A stretch of DNA of 44,230 nucleotides, taken from Bacillota bacterium (GTDB lineage Bacteria; Bacillota_I; Bacilli_A; RFN20; CAG-826). The position numbers were made by a program, and so were the translations under genes. Under the pieces are notes generated by a model that worked only from the letters and a program-made list of their open reading frames with translations, was not told the DNA's origin and ran no database searches. Every line of letters starts with the position of its first letter. Position 1 is the first letter of the stretch. Below are positions 8,516-17,568 of the stretch, piece by piece. The stretch covers positions 1 through 44,230 of the forward strand of contig JAUNOH010000010.1 of assembly GCA_030537155.1 (NCBI GenBank). Reading direction: 5' to 3'.

Positions 8516-9280
8516 ATGGCCGATGTGAGCAATATGTTCGTCTCCGAGCGTTTTAACCTGATGCTGGAGTATCTGAAGAAAAACGGACGGGCCACCGTCG
8601 ACGAGCTGGCCGAGAAGATGTATGTCTCCAAAGCCACCGTCCGGCGCGACCTCTCCCAGATGCAGAAGATGGGCCTCATCCAGCGCACCCACGGCGGGGC
8701 CATCCCCTTCGATAACTCCGATGAGGTCAATATCTTCGTCCGCATGGAGAAGAATCAGGGCGATAAAGTCGAAACCGCCACCTTGGCCCTCAATAAGATC
8801 CCGGAGTTCACCTCGGTCTTCATCGATAATTCCTCGACCTGCCTGGCTTTGGCCGAGAGGATGAACTTCGACTACAAGACGGTGGTCACCAATGGGCTTC
8901 AGTTGGCTTTGAAACTATCCCCGAGGGAAAACGTCAAAGTCATCCTTTTGGGTGGAGTGGTGCAGTTTAAAACCTTCTCGACCTCCGGCGTCCAGGCCAA
9001 CCTTGACTTGGAGATGTTCCGCTTCGACATCATGCTATGTGGGGCCACCGGCATCGATAAGGATGGGGCCTATGAGTCGAACTCCGACACCATGATCATC
9101 AAAAAGCAGGCCTTCGCCCAGTCGGCCAAGAGGTATCTATTGGTCGATAAGAGCAAATTCGGCCAGAGCTATATGTATAGGAACCAGAAGGTGGAGGAGT
9201 ACGACGCCATCATCACCAATGCCCCCGACGAGCTATGCCAAGATCTGCGAACCCGCGGGGCCAATGTCGTAAATCGCTAG
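8516..9280 (+). CDS. DeoR-family transcriptional regulator, probable rhamnose-locus repressor
   Basis: 254 aa, normal DeoR length. Residues about 10-65 form the winged helix: RFNLMLEYLKKNGRATVDEL, then YVSKATVRRDLSQM and GLIQRTHGGA, which is the family hallmark. The rest is the sugar-phosphate sensor (DeoRC) domain, with VVTNGLQLALKL, VILLGGVV and LLVDKSKFGQ. SD GGAGGT lies 8 bases before ATG. In Bacillus a DeoR-type repressor controls the rhamnose operon, so a similar role is likely here, with rhamnulose-1-phosphate or a related phosphate as inducer. The TGCGCG words around its own promoter fit autoregulation. The binding site itself is inferred. Confidence 0.88.
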   Translation: MADVSNMFVSERFNLMLEYLKKNGRATVDELAEKMYVSKATVRRDLSQMQKMGLIQRTHGGAIPFDNSDEVNIFVRMEKNQGDKVETATLALNKIPEFTSVFIDNSSTCLALAERMNFDYKTVVTNGLQLALKLSPRENVKVILLGGVVQFKTFSTSGVQANLDLEMFRFDIMLCGATGIDKDGAYESNSDTMIIKKQAFAQSAKRYLLVDKSKFGQSYMYRNQKVEEYDAIITNAPDELCQDLRTRGANVVNR

Positions 9281-9285
9281 ACCCT

Positions 9286-9302
9286 ATGCGCATTTTGTGC
9301 TC
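9286..9302 (+). promoter_or_regulatory. TGCGCA operator-like word before symporter
   Basis: ATGCGCATTTTGTGCTC lies between the DeoR stop and the symporter promoter and resembles the words at 8392 and 11373. It is 25 bases upstream of the -35, so it could be an upstream operator or a weak site. Confidence 0.45.
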
Positions 9303-9327
9303 GAAATGTATCATTTTGAGCCGAGAG

Positions 9328-9357
9328 TTGTCCGCCGTAAGGGCTTTCAATTAAAAT
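9328..9357 (+). promoter_or_regulatory. Promoter of the GPH symporter
   Basis: TTGTCC (9328-9333), 18-bp spacer, TAAAAT (9352-9357), about 30 bases before the ATG; an SD (GGAGG) is at 9376-9380. Confidence 0.5.
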
Positions 9358-9387
9358 AAACGAAGTTTTGTCACGGAGGTTACTGCT

Positions 9388-11334
9388 ATGGCAGAAACAA
9401 AAAACAAACAGAAGAAGTCATTCTTCGACAATCCTTTGCTGTCGACCAAGATCAAGACGGCGAAGGTTTCTTTCTTCCCGGAGCTATTACTTGGTTATCT
9501 GGCGGCTCCGATCTTGGCTTTGATCTCAAACGCCATCATCAACGCCTACTTGCTCCGCTACTACACCGACGTCATGGGCTTGACCGCCGAGGGCTGGGCG
9601 GGGTTATTCGGGACCATCCTCCCGATCGCCTCGGCCGTCATCGTCATCATCGGCAACCTCGTGGTCGGCAAGATCATGGAGAACATGAAGACGAAGGCCG
9701 GCAAGGCCCGTCCCTTGCTCATCCTGAGCTTACCGCTACTGGCCTTAGCCATCTTCATGCTCTTCTTCGCCCCCTATCCGGAGGGCGACACCATCTCCGA
9801 AAACATCTGGACCCTGATCCTGATCGCCGTCGGATATAACCTCTATTACGCCGTCGCCTATCCCTTCTACTACACGAGCCATTCGGCCTTAGTCAACCTC
9901 TCGACCCGCGATTCCACCGGGCGTTCCCTATTGGCCACCGGTTCTAACGCCGCCATGGTCGGCGCCGCCGGCTTAGCCGGCATGGTCGTGCCTTTCTTCC
10001 TCAACTTCCTCTTCGTCCCCGTCATGGGCGCCGATGGAACCATCCTCTCCTACGACACCGAGGCCTCTTATAACAACTGGCGCGTCTTCATGATCGTCTT
10101 GGTCGTGACGGCCGTCCTCGGCATCCTCTGCGAATACTACTTCACCAGGGAGCGTATCACCGAGGAATCCTTCGCCTCCCGCGACGAATCCGCCGCCGAG
10201 CAGGAGAAGCCCGCCAAGGCCAAGGTCTCGATGGGCAAGCAGATCTCCGTCTGCCTCAAGGACAAATATTGGTGGCTAGTCATCCTATTCTTCTTCTTCT
10301 ATCAGTTGGGTGGCCAGCTTAAGAACAACTCCATCACCTATTACTCTGTCGCCTGGTTCGGCTCCTCCGATTTAGCCGGCACCATCTCGATCGTCGGGGC
10401 CGTCCCGACCGCCGCCGGCATGGTCATCATCTGGCCGATCGCCCAGAAATTCGGCAAGGCCAAATCCATCAAAGTCGGCGCCATCCTCGCCTTCGGCTTC
10501 GGTTTATTGGGCTTCATCGGCTATGGCGGCGAGGTCAACTCCGTCTCCCCGATCATCCCGATCCTCGCCTTCGTCTTGAAGGCCCTCGGCACCGTCCCGG
10601 CTATGTATGTCTCCCTCGCCTTGCTATCCGATGTCCTCGACCACCAGGAAGCCCTCCACGGCTTTAGGACCGACGGCTTCACGATGGCCGTCTATGGCTC
10701 GATCATGATCGCCATGACCGGCATCGCCTCCGGCATCATCATCGGCCTCATCTCCGTGGCCGGCTATAGCTCCGCCACCGTCACCTCCACCAGCATCAGG
10801 AACATGACGATCTGGCTATTCTTCGGCGCCGAGGTCATCTGCTACGCCATCATCTTCATCCTCTTCAACTTCATGGGCGTCGAGAAGTATAGCGCCCTCG
10901 ACCACGAGGCCATCATCGCCGACCAGAGGGCTGAAGCCGAGAAGGAAGGCCGCGAATACGTCGAGCCCTCCGTCAGGCTTGAGTTAGAGCAGAAGGAGGC
11001 CGAGGCCGTCATCGAGGCCGAGCGTATCTCCAACCTCAAATCCAAGTGCGAGAAGAAGGGCCTAAGCTTCGAGGAAGAAGAGGCCAAATACCAGGAAGCC
11101 CTCGCCCAGAAGAAGGCCTTAGCCGAGGAGAAGAAGAAACTCGCCGACCAGAAGAAGGCCGACAAAGAAGCCACCGCCAAGGCCAAGTACGAAGCCCTAT
11201 CCCAGGAGGAGAAGGCCAAAGTCGAGGCCAAGAAGGCCGCCAAGGCCCAAAAGGAGGTCGAACTCCGTCAGGCCTACAATCAGATGAGGGCGGAAATCGC
11301 CGAGAAAGAGGGCCGCAGCGCCATCGCCATCTGA
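9388..11334 (+). CDS. GPH-family (MFS) glycoside:cation symporter with long charged C-terminal tail
   Basis: 648 aa, against roughly 450-500 for the family. Residues about 25-500 hold some 12 hydrophobic helices, with GPH-like features (NAYLLRYYTDVMGL near the start; YAVAYPFYYTSHSALV; SDVLDHQEALHGFRTDG in the C-half, close to the family's conserved DxxD..tG..r.G region). From about 505 to 640 there is a hydrophilic Lys/Glu/Ala-rich stretch that must be helical and probably coiled-coil (EEKKKLADQKKADKEATAKA). The transporter sits between the DeoR regulator and GH78, so the substrate is probably a rhamnose-containing oligosaccharide or rhamnoside, exchanged with Na+ or H+. Clear SD CGGAGG. The tail is the unusual part: cytosolic, with no known domain. 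Confidence 0.88.
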   Translation: MAETKNKQKKSFFDNPLLSTKIKTAKVSFFPELLLGYLAAPILALISNAIINAYLLRYYTDVMGLTAEGWAGLFGTILPIASAVIVIIGNLVVGKIMENMKTKAGKARPLLILSLPLLALAIFMLFFAPYPEGDTISENIWTLILIAVGYNLYYAVAYPFYYTSHSALVNLSTRDSTGRSLLATGSNAAMVGAAGLAGMVVPFFLNFLFVPVMGADGTILSYDTEASYNNWRVFMIVLVVTAVLGILCEYYFTRERITEESFASRDESAAEQEKPAKAKVSMGKQISVCLKDKYWWLVILFFFFYQLGGQLKNNSITYYSVAWFGSSDLAGTISIVGAVPTAAGMVIIWPIAQKFGKAKSIKVGAILAFGFGLLGFIGYGGEVNSVSPIIPILAFVLKALGTVPAMYVSLALLSDVLDHQEALHGFRTDGFTMAVYGSIMIAMTGIASGIIIGLISVAGYSSATVTSTSIRNMTIWLFFGAEVICYAIIFILFNFMGVEKYSALDHEAIIADQRAEAEKEGREYVEPSVRLELEQKEAEAVIEAERISNLKSKCEKKGLSFEEEEAKYQEALAQKKALAEEKKKLADQKKADKEATAKAKYEALSQEEKAKVEAKKAAKAQKEVELRQAYNQMRAEIAEKEGRSAIAI

Positions 11335-11372
11335 TCGCCTCATTGATCGCGGTTTTGTAAAACAATCAACAT

Positions 11373-11390
11373 TGCGCACAAGCGTGCGCA
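11373..11390 (+). promoter_or_regulatory. Operator-like inverted repeat before GH78
   Basis: TGCGCAC-AAGC-GTGCGCA, perfect 7-bp arms. It lies just upstream of the extended -10 box at 11419. This is the best-formed of the locus operators and gives the half-site GTGCGCA. Confidence 0.68.
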
Positions 11391-11418
11391 TATGAGAGAA
11401 ATCATCAAGCCAGTAGGC

Positions 11419-11448
11419 TACAATACCCTTAGCACAGCTAGGGGTATT
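11419..11448 (+). promoter_or_regulatory. -10 box and hairpin directly before GH78 start
   Basis: GGCTACAAT supplies a -10 (TACAAT, 11419-11424) like others in this genome. Overlapping it, AATACCCTTAGC (11422-11433) pairs with GCTAGGGGTATT (11437-11448) over a 3-nt loop, 12 bp with one wobble, followed by TGTTTAT. In a read-through RNA from the symporter this could act as a terminator and would hide the AGGGG SD (11440-11444). In an RNA started at about 11431 most of the stem is missing, so the SD is free. Which use is real cannot be told from sequence. Confidence 0.45.
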
Positions 11449-11455
11449 TGTTTAT

Positions 11456-14020
11456 ATGCTAGAGATCAGCTCATTTACCGTAAACGGCGAAAGTAAGCCC
11501 TTACTTTTGGACGATCCCCATCCCATCTTCGGTTTTTCCCTCGATAACGGGGGAGAAGGCGGGGAGTTTAAAAGCGCCACCATCACCCTCGATAACGGGG
11601 CGAGGATCCACACCGACAAACTCTCATATATCCGCTATGAGGGAAAGCCCCTCGAGCCATATCATGATTATACGGCCACCTTGGAGGTGACGCTCTCCAA
11701 TGGCTCGGCCAAAGCCAGCACATCCTTTAGGATGGGCAAGATGGATAAACCCTGGATTGGGCAGTGGATAAGCGATCCGACATATCAATTCACCGGCAAG
11801 GGAAACTCCCCTGAGGTCTTAAGCTTCAAAAAGGACATCAAGACCGAAAAGCCCATCAAAGAGGCCTATGCCTATGTTACGGCGATGGGGGTATATCGCT
11901 TTGAATTAAACGGAGAGAAAGTGGGGGACCGCTATTTGGCCCCGGGCTTTACCTCCTATGAGCATCATCTCCAATATCAGGGATATGACGTCACAGAGTC
12001 TTTTAAGGGGGGCGCTAACTCCATCCTGGTCCACGTGGCCGGGGGCTGGGCCGTCGGCTCCTTCGTCTTCTCGAGAAAGAATAGGTGGTACGCCGATAGG
12101 CAGGCCCTATTATTTGAGCTCCACATCGAATACGAGGATGGCAGTAGAGAAGTCATCGATAGCGACGATAGCTGGCTCGTCTCCCGCGAGGGCCCCTATA
12201 CCATGAGCGACCTCTATGACGGGGAAAGCTATGACGCGAATAAGGAAGATATCAAAGAGGATAGCTTCCATAAGGCCGGATTGGAAAAACTTAGGAATAA
12301 CCCCAAGATATACGCCGAGATCGGCTGCCCCATCAAAAAGTGGAAGGAGTTCAAACCCGAATTCCTCTATGAGAAAGACGGCGAGCTGATCTTCGATTGC
12401 CATCAGAACTTCGCCGGCATCGCCTCCATCCACATCAAAGACGCCAAAAAAGGCGATGTGGTCGTGATAAAACATGCGGAGGTGTTAACCGATGAGGGTG
12501 GTTTGAACACCGCTTTGCTAAGGAGCGCCAAGGCCACCTTGACCTACACCTGCAAAGACGGTGAGCAATCATATGAGCCCGAGTTCACCTACATGGGCTT
12601 TAGGTATCTCTCGGTCAAAGGGCTCGAATTAGATTCCTTCGAATTGACGAGTTACGCCCTCACCAGCGAGATCGAGGAGATCGGGGAATTCGAATGCTCG
12701 GACCCCCTGTTGAATAGGCTCGATTTGAATATCCGTTACTCGGCCAGAAGCAACTTCCTGGACATCCCCACCGACTGCCCCCAGCGCGATGAGAGGATGG
12801 GCTGGAGCGGCGACATCGCCATCTTCGCCGAGACGGCCTGCTACGACTATAAGATGAGTAACTTCCTTCGGAAGTGGCTGAAGGATATGCGGGCCGAGCA
12901 GAATAAGGGCGGGGGTTTCCCCTGCACGACGCCGATCCATGGCTATGGCTTCCCGGCCACGATGCCCCGGATCGCCATCGACTTCTGGGGAGACGCCATC
13001 CTGGAGGTTCCCTATGCCATCTATAGGCATGAGGGTGACCTCACCGTCTTAAAAGAGAACTACGAGGCCATGAAGAAATACGTCAAGGCGTGTCTATTCT
13101 GGGCTAAGATTTGGGGAGTCGGGAAATACCGCTACATCTGGCATACGCCCGCCTTCCTCCACTTCGGGGATTGGGTGTCCCCCGACGTCGACAAGATGTC
13201 GACCTGGCAGAAGCGGAGCAAATACACCGCGACGGCCAGCCTCTGCCATTGCCTATCTTTGCTTTCGGAGATCTCTTCACTCTTGGGCGAGGAGAATGAC
13301 TCCCATGAATATAAGAGGCTGTCCAAGAAGGTCGCGGACGCCTACGTCTCCGTCTTCCTCGATAAGGATGGAAAGCTTAAGAAAGAGCCTTTCCAAACCG
13401 GCTACGTCCTGCCGCTTTCCTTCGATATGATCGAGGAAAAGAAGAAGAGGCAGGGCTCGTTGGACGCCCTCGTCAAACTGATCGAGGATAACTCCTACTG
13501 CATCGGGACCGGCTTCCCCGGCACCCCGAGGATATTGGAGTGCCTCTCCAAAGGCGGGAGGAGCGACGTCGCCTATAAGATGCTGTTGAACAAAAAGGCC
13601 CCATCCTGGCTATACGCCGTGGAAGTGGGGGCCACCACGATCCTCGAGAAATTCGATGGGCTATTGGAGGATGGCACCGCCCGGAAATCCGAAGACGGGA
13701 CCGGGGAGATGATCTCCTTCAACCACTATGCCTCCGGCTCGGTCGGGCGCTTCCTCTATGAGAGGATCGCCGGAATGTGGATCGAGGAGGCCGGATTCAG
13801 GAAAATCCGCTTCGCGCCCACCTTGGGTGGGGGCCTCAGCTATTGCCGGATGAAGACCCATAGCCCCTTTGGGCAGGTTTCCTCCTACTGGCATATCGAT
13901 GGGAATAAATTCACCTACGAACTCGAAATCCCCATTGGGAGTCTGGCCGGCGTGGACATGCCGGATGGGAGCCATAGGGAATTAAAACCCGGCAAATACG
14001 TTTTGGAGTGTGCGATATGA
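11456..14020 (+). CDS. Alpha-L-rhamnosidase, glycoside hydrolase family 78
   Basis: 854 aa, usual for GH78. Order: N-terminal beta domains (about 1-280; a rhamnosidase N domain with GVYRFELNGEKVGDRYLAPG near 142-161), then the (alpha/alpha)6 barrel with the family's key motif DCPQRDERMGWSGD at residues 440-453, where the Asp and Glu are catalytic or substrate-binding, and a C-terminal beta domain. No signal peptide, so it acts in the cytosol on imported rhamnosides, inverting mechanism. The start at 11456 uses AGGGG as SD. It is first gene of rhamnosidase-rhaB-rhaA-rhaD: the next gene's start overlaps its stop (ATGA), which indicates translational coupling. Confidence 0.95.
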   Translation: MLEISSFTVNGESKPLLLDDPHPIFGFSLDNGGEGGEFKSATITLDNGARIHTDKLSYIRYEGKPLEPYHDYTATLEVTLSNGSAKASTSFRMGKMDKPWIGQWISDPTYQFTGKGNSPEVLSFKKDIKTEKPIKEAYAYVTAMGVYRFELNGEKVGDRYLAPGFTSYEHHLQYQGYDVTESFKGGANSILVHVAGGWAVGSFVFSRKNRWYADRQALLFELHIEYEDGSREVIDSDDSWLVSREGPYTMSDLYDGESYDANKEDIKEDSFHKAGLEKLRNNPKIYAEIGCPIKKWKEFKPEFLYEKDGELIFDCHQNFAGIASIHIKDAKKGDVVVIKHAEVLTDEGGLNTALLRSAKATLTYTCKDGEQSYEPEFTYMGFRYLSVKGLELDSFELTSYALTSEIEEIGEFECSDPLLNRLDLNIRYSARSNFLDIPTDCPQRDERMGWSGDIAIFAETACYDYKMSNFLRKWLKDMRAEQNKGGGFPCTTPIHGYGFPATMPRIAIDFWGDAILEVPYAIYRHEGDLTVLKENYEAMKKYVKACLFWAKIWGVGKYRYIWHTPAFLHFGDWVSPDVDKMSTWQKRSKYTATASLCHCLSLLSEISSLLGEENDSHEYKRLSKKVADAYVSVFLDKDGKLKKEPFQTGYVLPLSFDMIEEKKKRQGSLDALVKLIEDNSYCIGTGFPGTPRILECLSKGGRSDVAYKMLLNKKAPSWLYAVEVGATTILEKFDGLLEDGTARKSEDGTGEMISFNHYASGSVGRFLYERIAGMWIEEAGFRKIRFAPTLGGGLSYCRMKTHSPFGQVSSYWHIDGNKFTYELEIPIGSLAGVDMPDGSHRELKPGKYVLECAI

Positions 14021-15381
14021 GATATATAGCCATCGACATCGGGGCGAGCTCCGGCCGCCACATCTATGCTGAATATAAAGACGGCAAACTCCTCACCCAG
14101 GAGATCTACCGCTTTCCTAATGGCCCCAAACGGGGCGAGGACGGCCACCTATATTGGGACGTGAATTCGCTTTTCGCCAATATCATCGCCGGATTGAAGG
14201 AGGCCAAGCGCCTCAATAAGGCCCCCGATTACATTGGGATCGACACATGGGGCGTGGATTACCTCCTCTTCTCCCATAGCCCCCGTCTGCCCGGGAAGGC
14301 CTATTGCTATCGCGATGAGAGGACCCTCTCCATCGTCGACGAGGTCCACGACAAGATAAGCTTTGCCTCCTTATATGAGAAAACCGGCATCCAATATCAG
14401 CCCTTCAATACCATCTACCAGCTATATTGCGATTTAAAATCCGGGGCCCTGGGGAAGGCCAAGCGCCTGCTCATGCTCCCTGACGCCCTGAACTTTGCCC
14501 TCACCGGGCTTGAGGCCCAGGAATATACCAACGCGACGACCACCGGCTTAGTCAATTGCCAGACCCATCAATGGGATATGGATATCATCGAAACCTTGGG
14601 TTTCCCCAAAGAGCTTTTTGGGCCCCTGAGTATGCCGGGCCACGTCTTGGGGCCCCTTAAGGATGAGGTGGCCAACGAAGTCGGCTTCCAGGCCGAGGTG
14701 GTGAACGTGGCCAGCCACGACACGGCCTCCGCCGTCTTGGCCGCGCCAATCGAGGATGGCTCGCCCTATATATCCTCGGGCACCTGGTCATTGCTGGGTA
14801 TCGAAAGCCCAACCCCCCATACCGATAAGGAGTCCCGGGAATATAACTATTCCAACGAGGGTAGCCTCAACGGTGGCTTCCGTTATCAGAAAAACATCAT
14901 GGGTTTATGGATAATCCAGCAGGTGAGGAAGGAACTTGGCGACATCTATAGCTTCGCCGAACTGGCCGAGTTGGCCCGCGAGAAGAGAAGCCCCTTCGTC
15001 TTCGACGTCGATGACCCCCTCTTCCTCGCCCCGGAATCGATGCTGAATGCCATCCAAAATAGGATCGGCGAGGCCACCATCGGCGAGATAAGCTACGCCG
15101 TCTACCACTCATTGGCCCTCTCCTATAAAAAGGCCATCGGGGAGCTAAGCAGGCTTACCGGCCGCAAATTCGAGAAGCTCCACATCATCGGGGGTGGCGG
15201 GAATAACGCCCTCCTCAACGAGCTGACCGCCAAAGAGAGCGGTCTCCAGGTGGTGGTGGGGCCGATAGAGGCCACCGCCATCGGGAACATACTGGCCCAA
15301 AGCCTAGCTTCGGAAGAGGTGGCTAACCTAAATGAGGGCCGCAGGATAATCAGGCAAAGCTTTTCCATAAAGGAGGAATGA
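14017..15381 (+). CDS. rhaB: Rhamnulokinase
   Basis: 454 aa, FGGY carbohydrate-kinase family. It phosphorylates L-rhamnulose to L-rhamnulose-1-phosphate with ATP. N-terminal MRYIAIDIGASSGRH is the phosphate-1 ATP-binding motif, IGIDTWGVDYLL is the sugar-site region, SSGTWSLLG and HIIGGGGNNALLN are the C-terminal ATP site. I prefer the ATG at 14017, four bases inside the GH78 stop with GGAG (14005-14008) 8 bases before it; a GTG at 14008 in the same frame would sit inside that SD. Neighbours complete the pathway, which makes the substrate assignment firm compared with xylulose or glycerol kinases of the same family. Confidence 0.95.
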   Translation: MRYIAIDIGASSGRHIYAEYKDGKLLTQEIYRFPNGPKRGEDGHLYWDVNSLFANIIAGLKEAKRLNKAPDYIGIDTWGVDYLLFSHSPRLPGKAYCYRDERTLSIVDEVHDKISFASLYEKTGIQYQPFNTIYQLYCDLKSGALGKAKRLLMLPDALNFALTGLEAQEYTNATTTGLVNCQTHQWDMDIIETLGFPKELFGPLSMPGHVLGPLKDEVANEVGFQAEVVNVASHDTASAVLAAPIEDGSPYISSGTWSLLGIESPTPHTDKESREYNYSNEGSLNGGFRYQKNIMGLWIIQQVRKELGDIYSFAELAELAREKRSPFVFDVDDPLFLAPESMLNAIQNRIGEATIGEISYAVYHSLALSYKKAIGELSRLTGRKFEKLHIIGGGGNNALLNELTAKESGLQVVVGPIEATAIGNILAQSLASEEVANLNEGRRIIRQSFSIKEE

Positions 15382-15385
15382 AACC

Positions 15386-16630
15386 ATGTCGAGATTCGAA
15401 GAAGCCAAAAAGATTTACGAGCAGGAGGGGATCGATGTCGAGAAGGCCCTAGATAAGGTCAAGGACATCCCGATCTCCGTCCATTGCTGGCAGGGGGACG
15501 ACGTCCTCGGCTTCGAGGGGGTGAGCTCCCTCGAGGGCGGCATTCAGACCACCGGCAACTACCCCGGGGCCGCCAAGGGGCCGGAGCAATTGATGGCCGA
15601 CATCAGGAAGTGCTTCGCCTACATGCCCGGCAAAAAGAGGCTGAACCTCCACGCCAGCTACGCGATTTTGGGCGATGACCTCGGGAAGGTCGACCGCGAT
15701 CAATACGCCTATAAGCATTTCGCCCCCTGGACCGAATTCGCCAAATCGATCGGGCTTGATGGCATCGACTTTAACCCCACCAACTTCGCCCATGCGAGGG
15801 TAAAGGACAACATGACCCTCTCCTCACCCGATGAGGAGACCCGCCGCTTCTGGATCGAGCACAACAAGAAGTGCCTACTCATCGCCGGGGAATTCGGCAG
15901 GGCCTTCAACAACAAATGCTTCGTCAACATCTGGATCCCCGATGGATTAAAGGATGTCCCGGGCGATAGGCTGGGGCCGAGGCTACGGCTCCGCGACGCT
16001 TTGGATGAGATATTGGCCTGCGGCTATGATAAGGAGCACGTCGAGGTGGCCGTCGAGTGCAAGCTATTCGGCATCGGCATGGAAAGCTATACCACCGGCT
16101 CCTCCGAGTTCTACCAGAATTATGCCGCGACCCGGGGAATATTATCGTTGATGGACATGGGCCATTATCACCCGACCGAGGTGGTCTCTGATAAGATCCC
16201 ATCGCTCCTATGCTTCTATGACCGCCTGGCCCTCCACGTCTCCCGCCCGGTCCGCTGGGACTCCGACCACGTCATCATCTTCGACGACGAGCTGAAGGAG
16301 GTCGCCAAGGAGATCATCAGGAATAACGCCGAAAAGAAGGTCATCATCGGCCTCGACTACTTCGACGCCTCCATCAATAGGGAGATCGCCTGGGTCACCG
16401 GCGAACGCTCCATCCAGAAGGCGTTGCTATATGCCTGCTTGCTCCCCAATGAGAAACTCAAGGAATATCAGGATAAAGGCGACTTCACCTCGCTTATATA
16501 TCTGCAAGAGCACGCCAAGATGCTCCCCTTCGCCGATATATACAACGAGTATCTGAAACGCCAGGGGATGGAGGAGGATTACTACACCCCCTTAAAGAAA
16601 TACGAAGACGAAGTCACCTCGAAACGCTAG
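15386..16630 (+). CDS. rhaA: L-rhamnose isomerase
   Basis: 414 aa, close to the family's usual 417-420. Converts L-rhamnose to L-rhamnulose, with a divalent metal. Typical stretches: VHCWQGDDVLGFE, TTGNYPGAA, LNLHASYAILGDD, GIDFNPTNFAH, NIWIPDGLKD, VECKLFGIG, DMGHYHPTE (metal-binding His region) and SRPVRWDSDHV. It starts 4 bases after rhaB, with AAGGAGG (15370-15376) as SD. Confidence 0.97.
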   Translation: MSRFEEAKKIYEQEGIDVEKALDKVKDIPISVHCWQGDDVLGFEGVSSLEGGIQTTGNYPGAAKGPEQLMADIRKCFAYMPGKKRLNLHASYAILGDDLGKVDRDQYAYKHFAPWTEFAKSIGLDGIDFNPTNFAHARVKDNMTLSSPDEETRRFWIEHNKKCLLIAGEFGRAFNNKCFVNIWIPDGLKDVPGDRLGPRLRLRDALDEILACGYDKEHVEVAVECKLFGIGMESYTTGSSEFYQNYAATRGILSLMDMGHYHPTEVVSDKIPSLLCFYDRLALHVSRPVRWDSDHVIIFDDELKEVAKEIIRNNAEKKVIIGLDYFDASINREIAWVTGERSIQKALLYACLLPNEKLKEYQDKGDFTSLIYLQEHAKMLPFADIYNEYLKRQGMEEDYYTPLKKYEDEVTSKR

Positions 16631-16651
16631 ACTCAAGAAAGGACACCGAGT

Positions 16652-17518
16652 ATGAAGAAAAACATCCTAGAAGCCCCGTTCGTCAAGGAAATCTGCCGCC
16701 TGGCCAGCAATATGTACCGGCTCGGCTGGGATGAGAGAAACGGGGGCAACATCTCCTATCTATTGGATGAGGCGGAAGTGGGGGAATACCTCGATTTGGA
16801 TAAGCCCCTCCGCGTCATCCCGAATTCCGGCGTCCACCCCACCGGGTTCGACGCCTCGCCTTTGGCCGGGAAGATCTTCCTTGTCACCGGAACCGGGCGT
16901 TACTTCAAAAACGTCGAATACGACCCCGAAACCAACCTCGGCATCGTCAGGATCTGCCAAGATGGGAAGAGCTCCGAAGTCCTCTGGGGCTATAAGGGCG
17001 GGGGACGCCCCTCCAGCGAGTTCCCGGCCCACATGATGAGCCACATGGCCCGCCTCAAAGTCGACCCCAAGCAGAGGATCGTCATCCATTGCCACCCGAG
17101 CAACATCCTGGCCATGACCTACGTCCATGATTTGGACGAGGCCAAATTCAGCCACACCCTCTGGGAGATGTCGACCGAGTGCATCGTCGTCTTCCCCGAA
17201 GGCGTCGGGGTCTTGCCCTGGATGCTCTGCGGCACCGATGAGATTGGGGTGGCCACCGCCAAGAAGATGGAGGATTTCCGCATCGTCTTATGGACCAACC
17301 ACGGCATCTACGGGGCCGGGGATGACGTCGACGAGGCCTTCGGTTTAATCGAGACCGTCGAGAAGGCCGCGACCATCTATAACCTGATCGGCGGCAGGGA
17401 AATCAAAAACACCATCTCCGAGGAGAACTTCCTCGAGCTGATCAAGCAGTTCTCGCTTGAGAAGGTCGTCAATTACTCCTTCTTCAATAACCCCGAATAT
17501 AGGGCTTTGAAGAAATAG
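16652..17518 (+). CDS. rhaD: Rhamnulose-1-phosphate aldolase
   Basis: 288 aa, class II aldolase/adducin fold. Splits L-rhamnulose-1-phosphate into dihydroxyacetone phosphate and L-lactaldehyde. RNGGNISYLL opens the phosphate site, RIVIHCHPSNILAMTY gives two zinc-binding His residues, and LWTNHGIYG gives the third. SD GAAAGGA. It ends the operon and is followed by a terminator. No lactaldehyde dehydrogenase or reductase follows. Confidence 0.96.
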   Translation: MKKNILEAPFVKEICRLASNMYRLGWDERNGGNISYLLDEAEVGEYLDLDKPLRVIPNSGVHPTGFDASPLAGKIFLVTGTGRYFKNVEYDPETNLGIVRICQDGKSSEVLWGYKGGGRPSSEFPAHMMSHMARLKVDPKQRIVIHCHPSNILAMTYVHDLDEAKFSHTLWEMSTECIVVFPEGVGVLPWMLCGTDEIGVATAKKMEDFRIVLWTNHGIYGAGDDVDEAFGLIETVEKAATIYNLIGGREIKNTISEENFLELIKQFSLEKVVNYSFFNNPEYRALKK

Positions 17519-17530
17519 TTATCCAAATAT

Positions 17531-17566
17531 GGGCCGTCAGGAATCCCCGGCGGCCCTTTCTTTTTT
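17531..17566 (+). terminator. Terminator after rhaD
   Basis: GGGCCGTC (17531-17538) pairs with GGCGGCCC (17549-17556), one wobble, then TTTCTTTTTT. It also lies 3 bases beyond the fic stop on the other strand, but that direction lacks a good T run. Confidence 0.85.
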
Positions 17567-17568
17567 CG

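Noticed and set aside
14008-14016. GTG start for rhaB
   Set aside because: It would overlap its own SD; the ATG at 14017 has proper spacing and couples to the GH78 stop.
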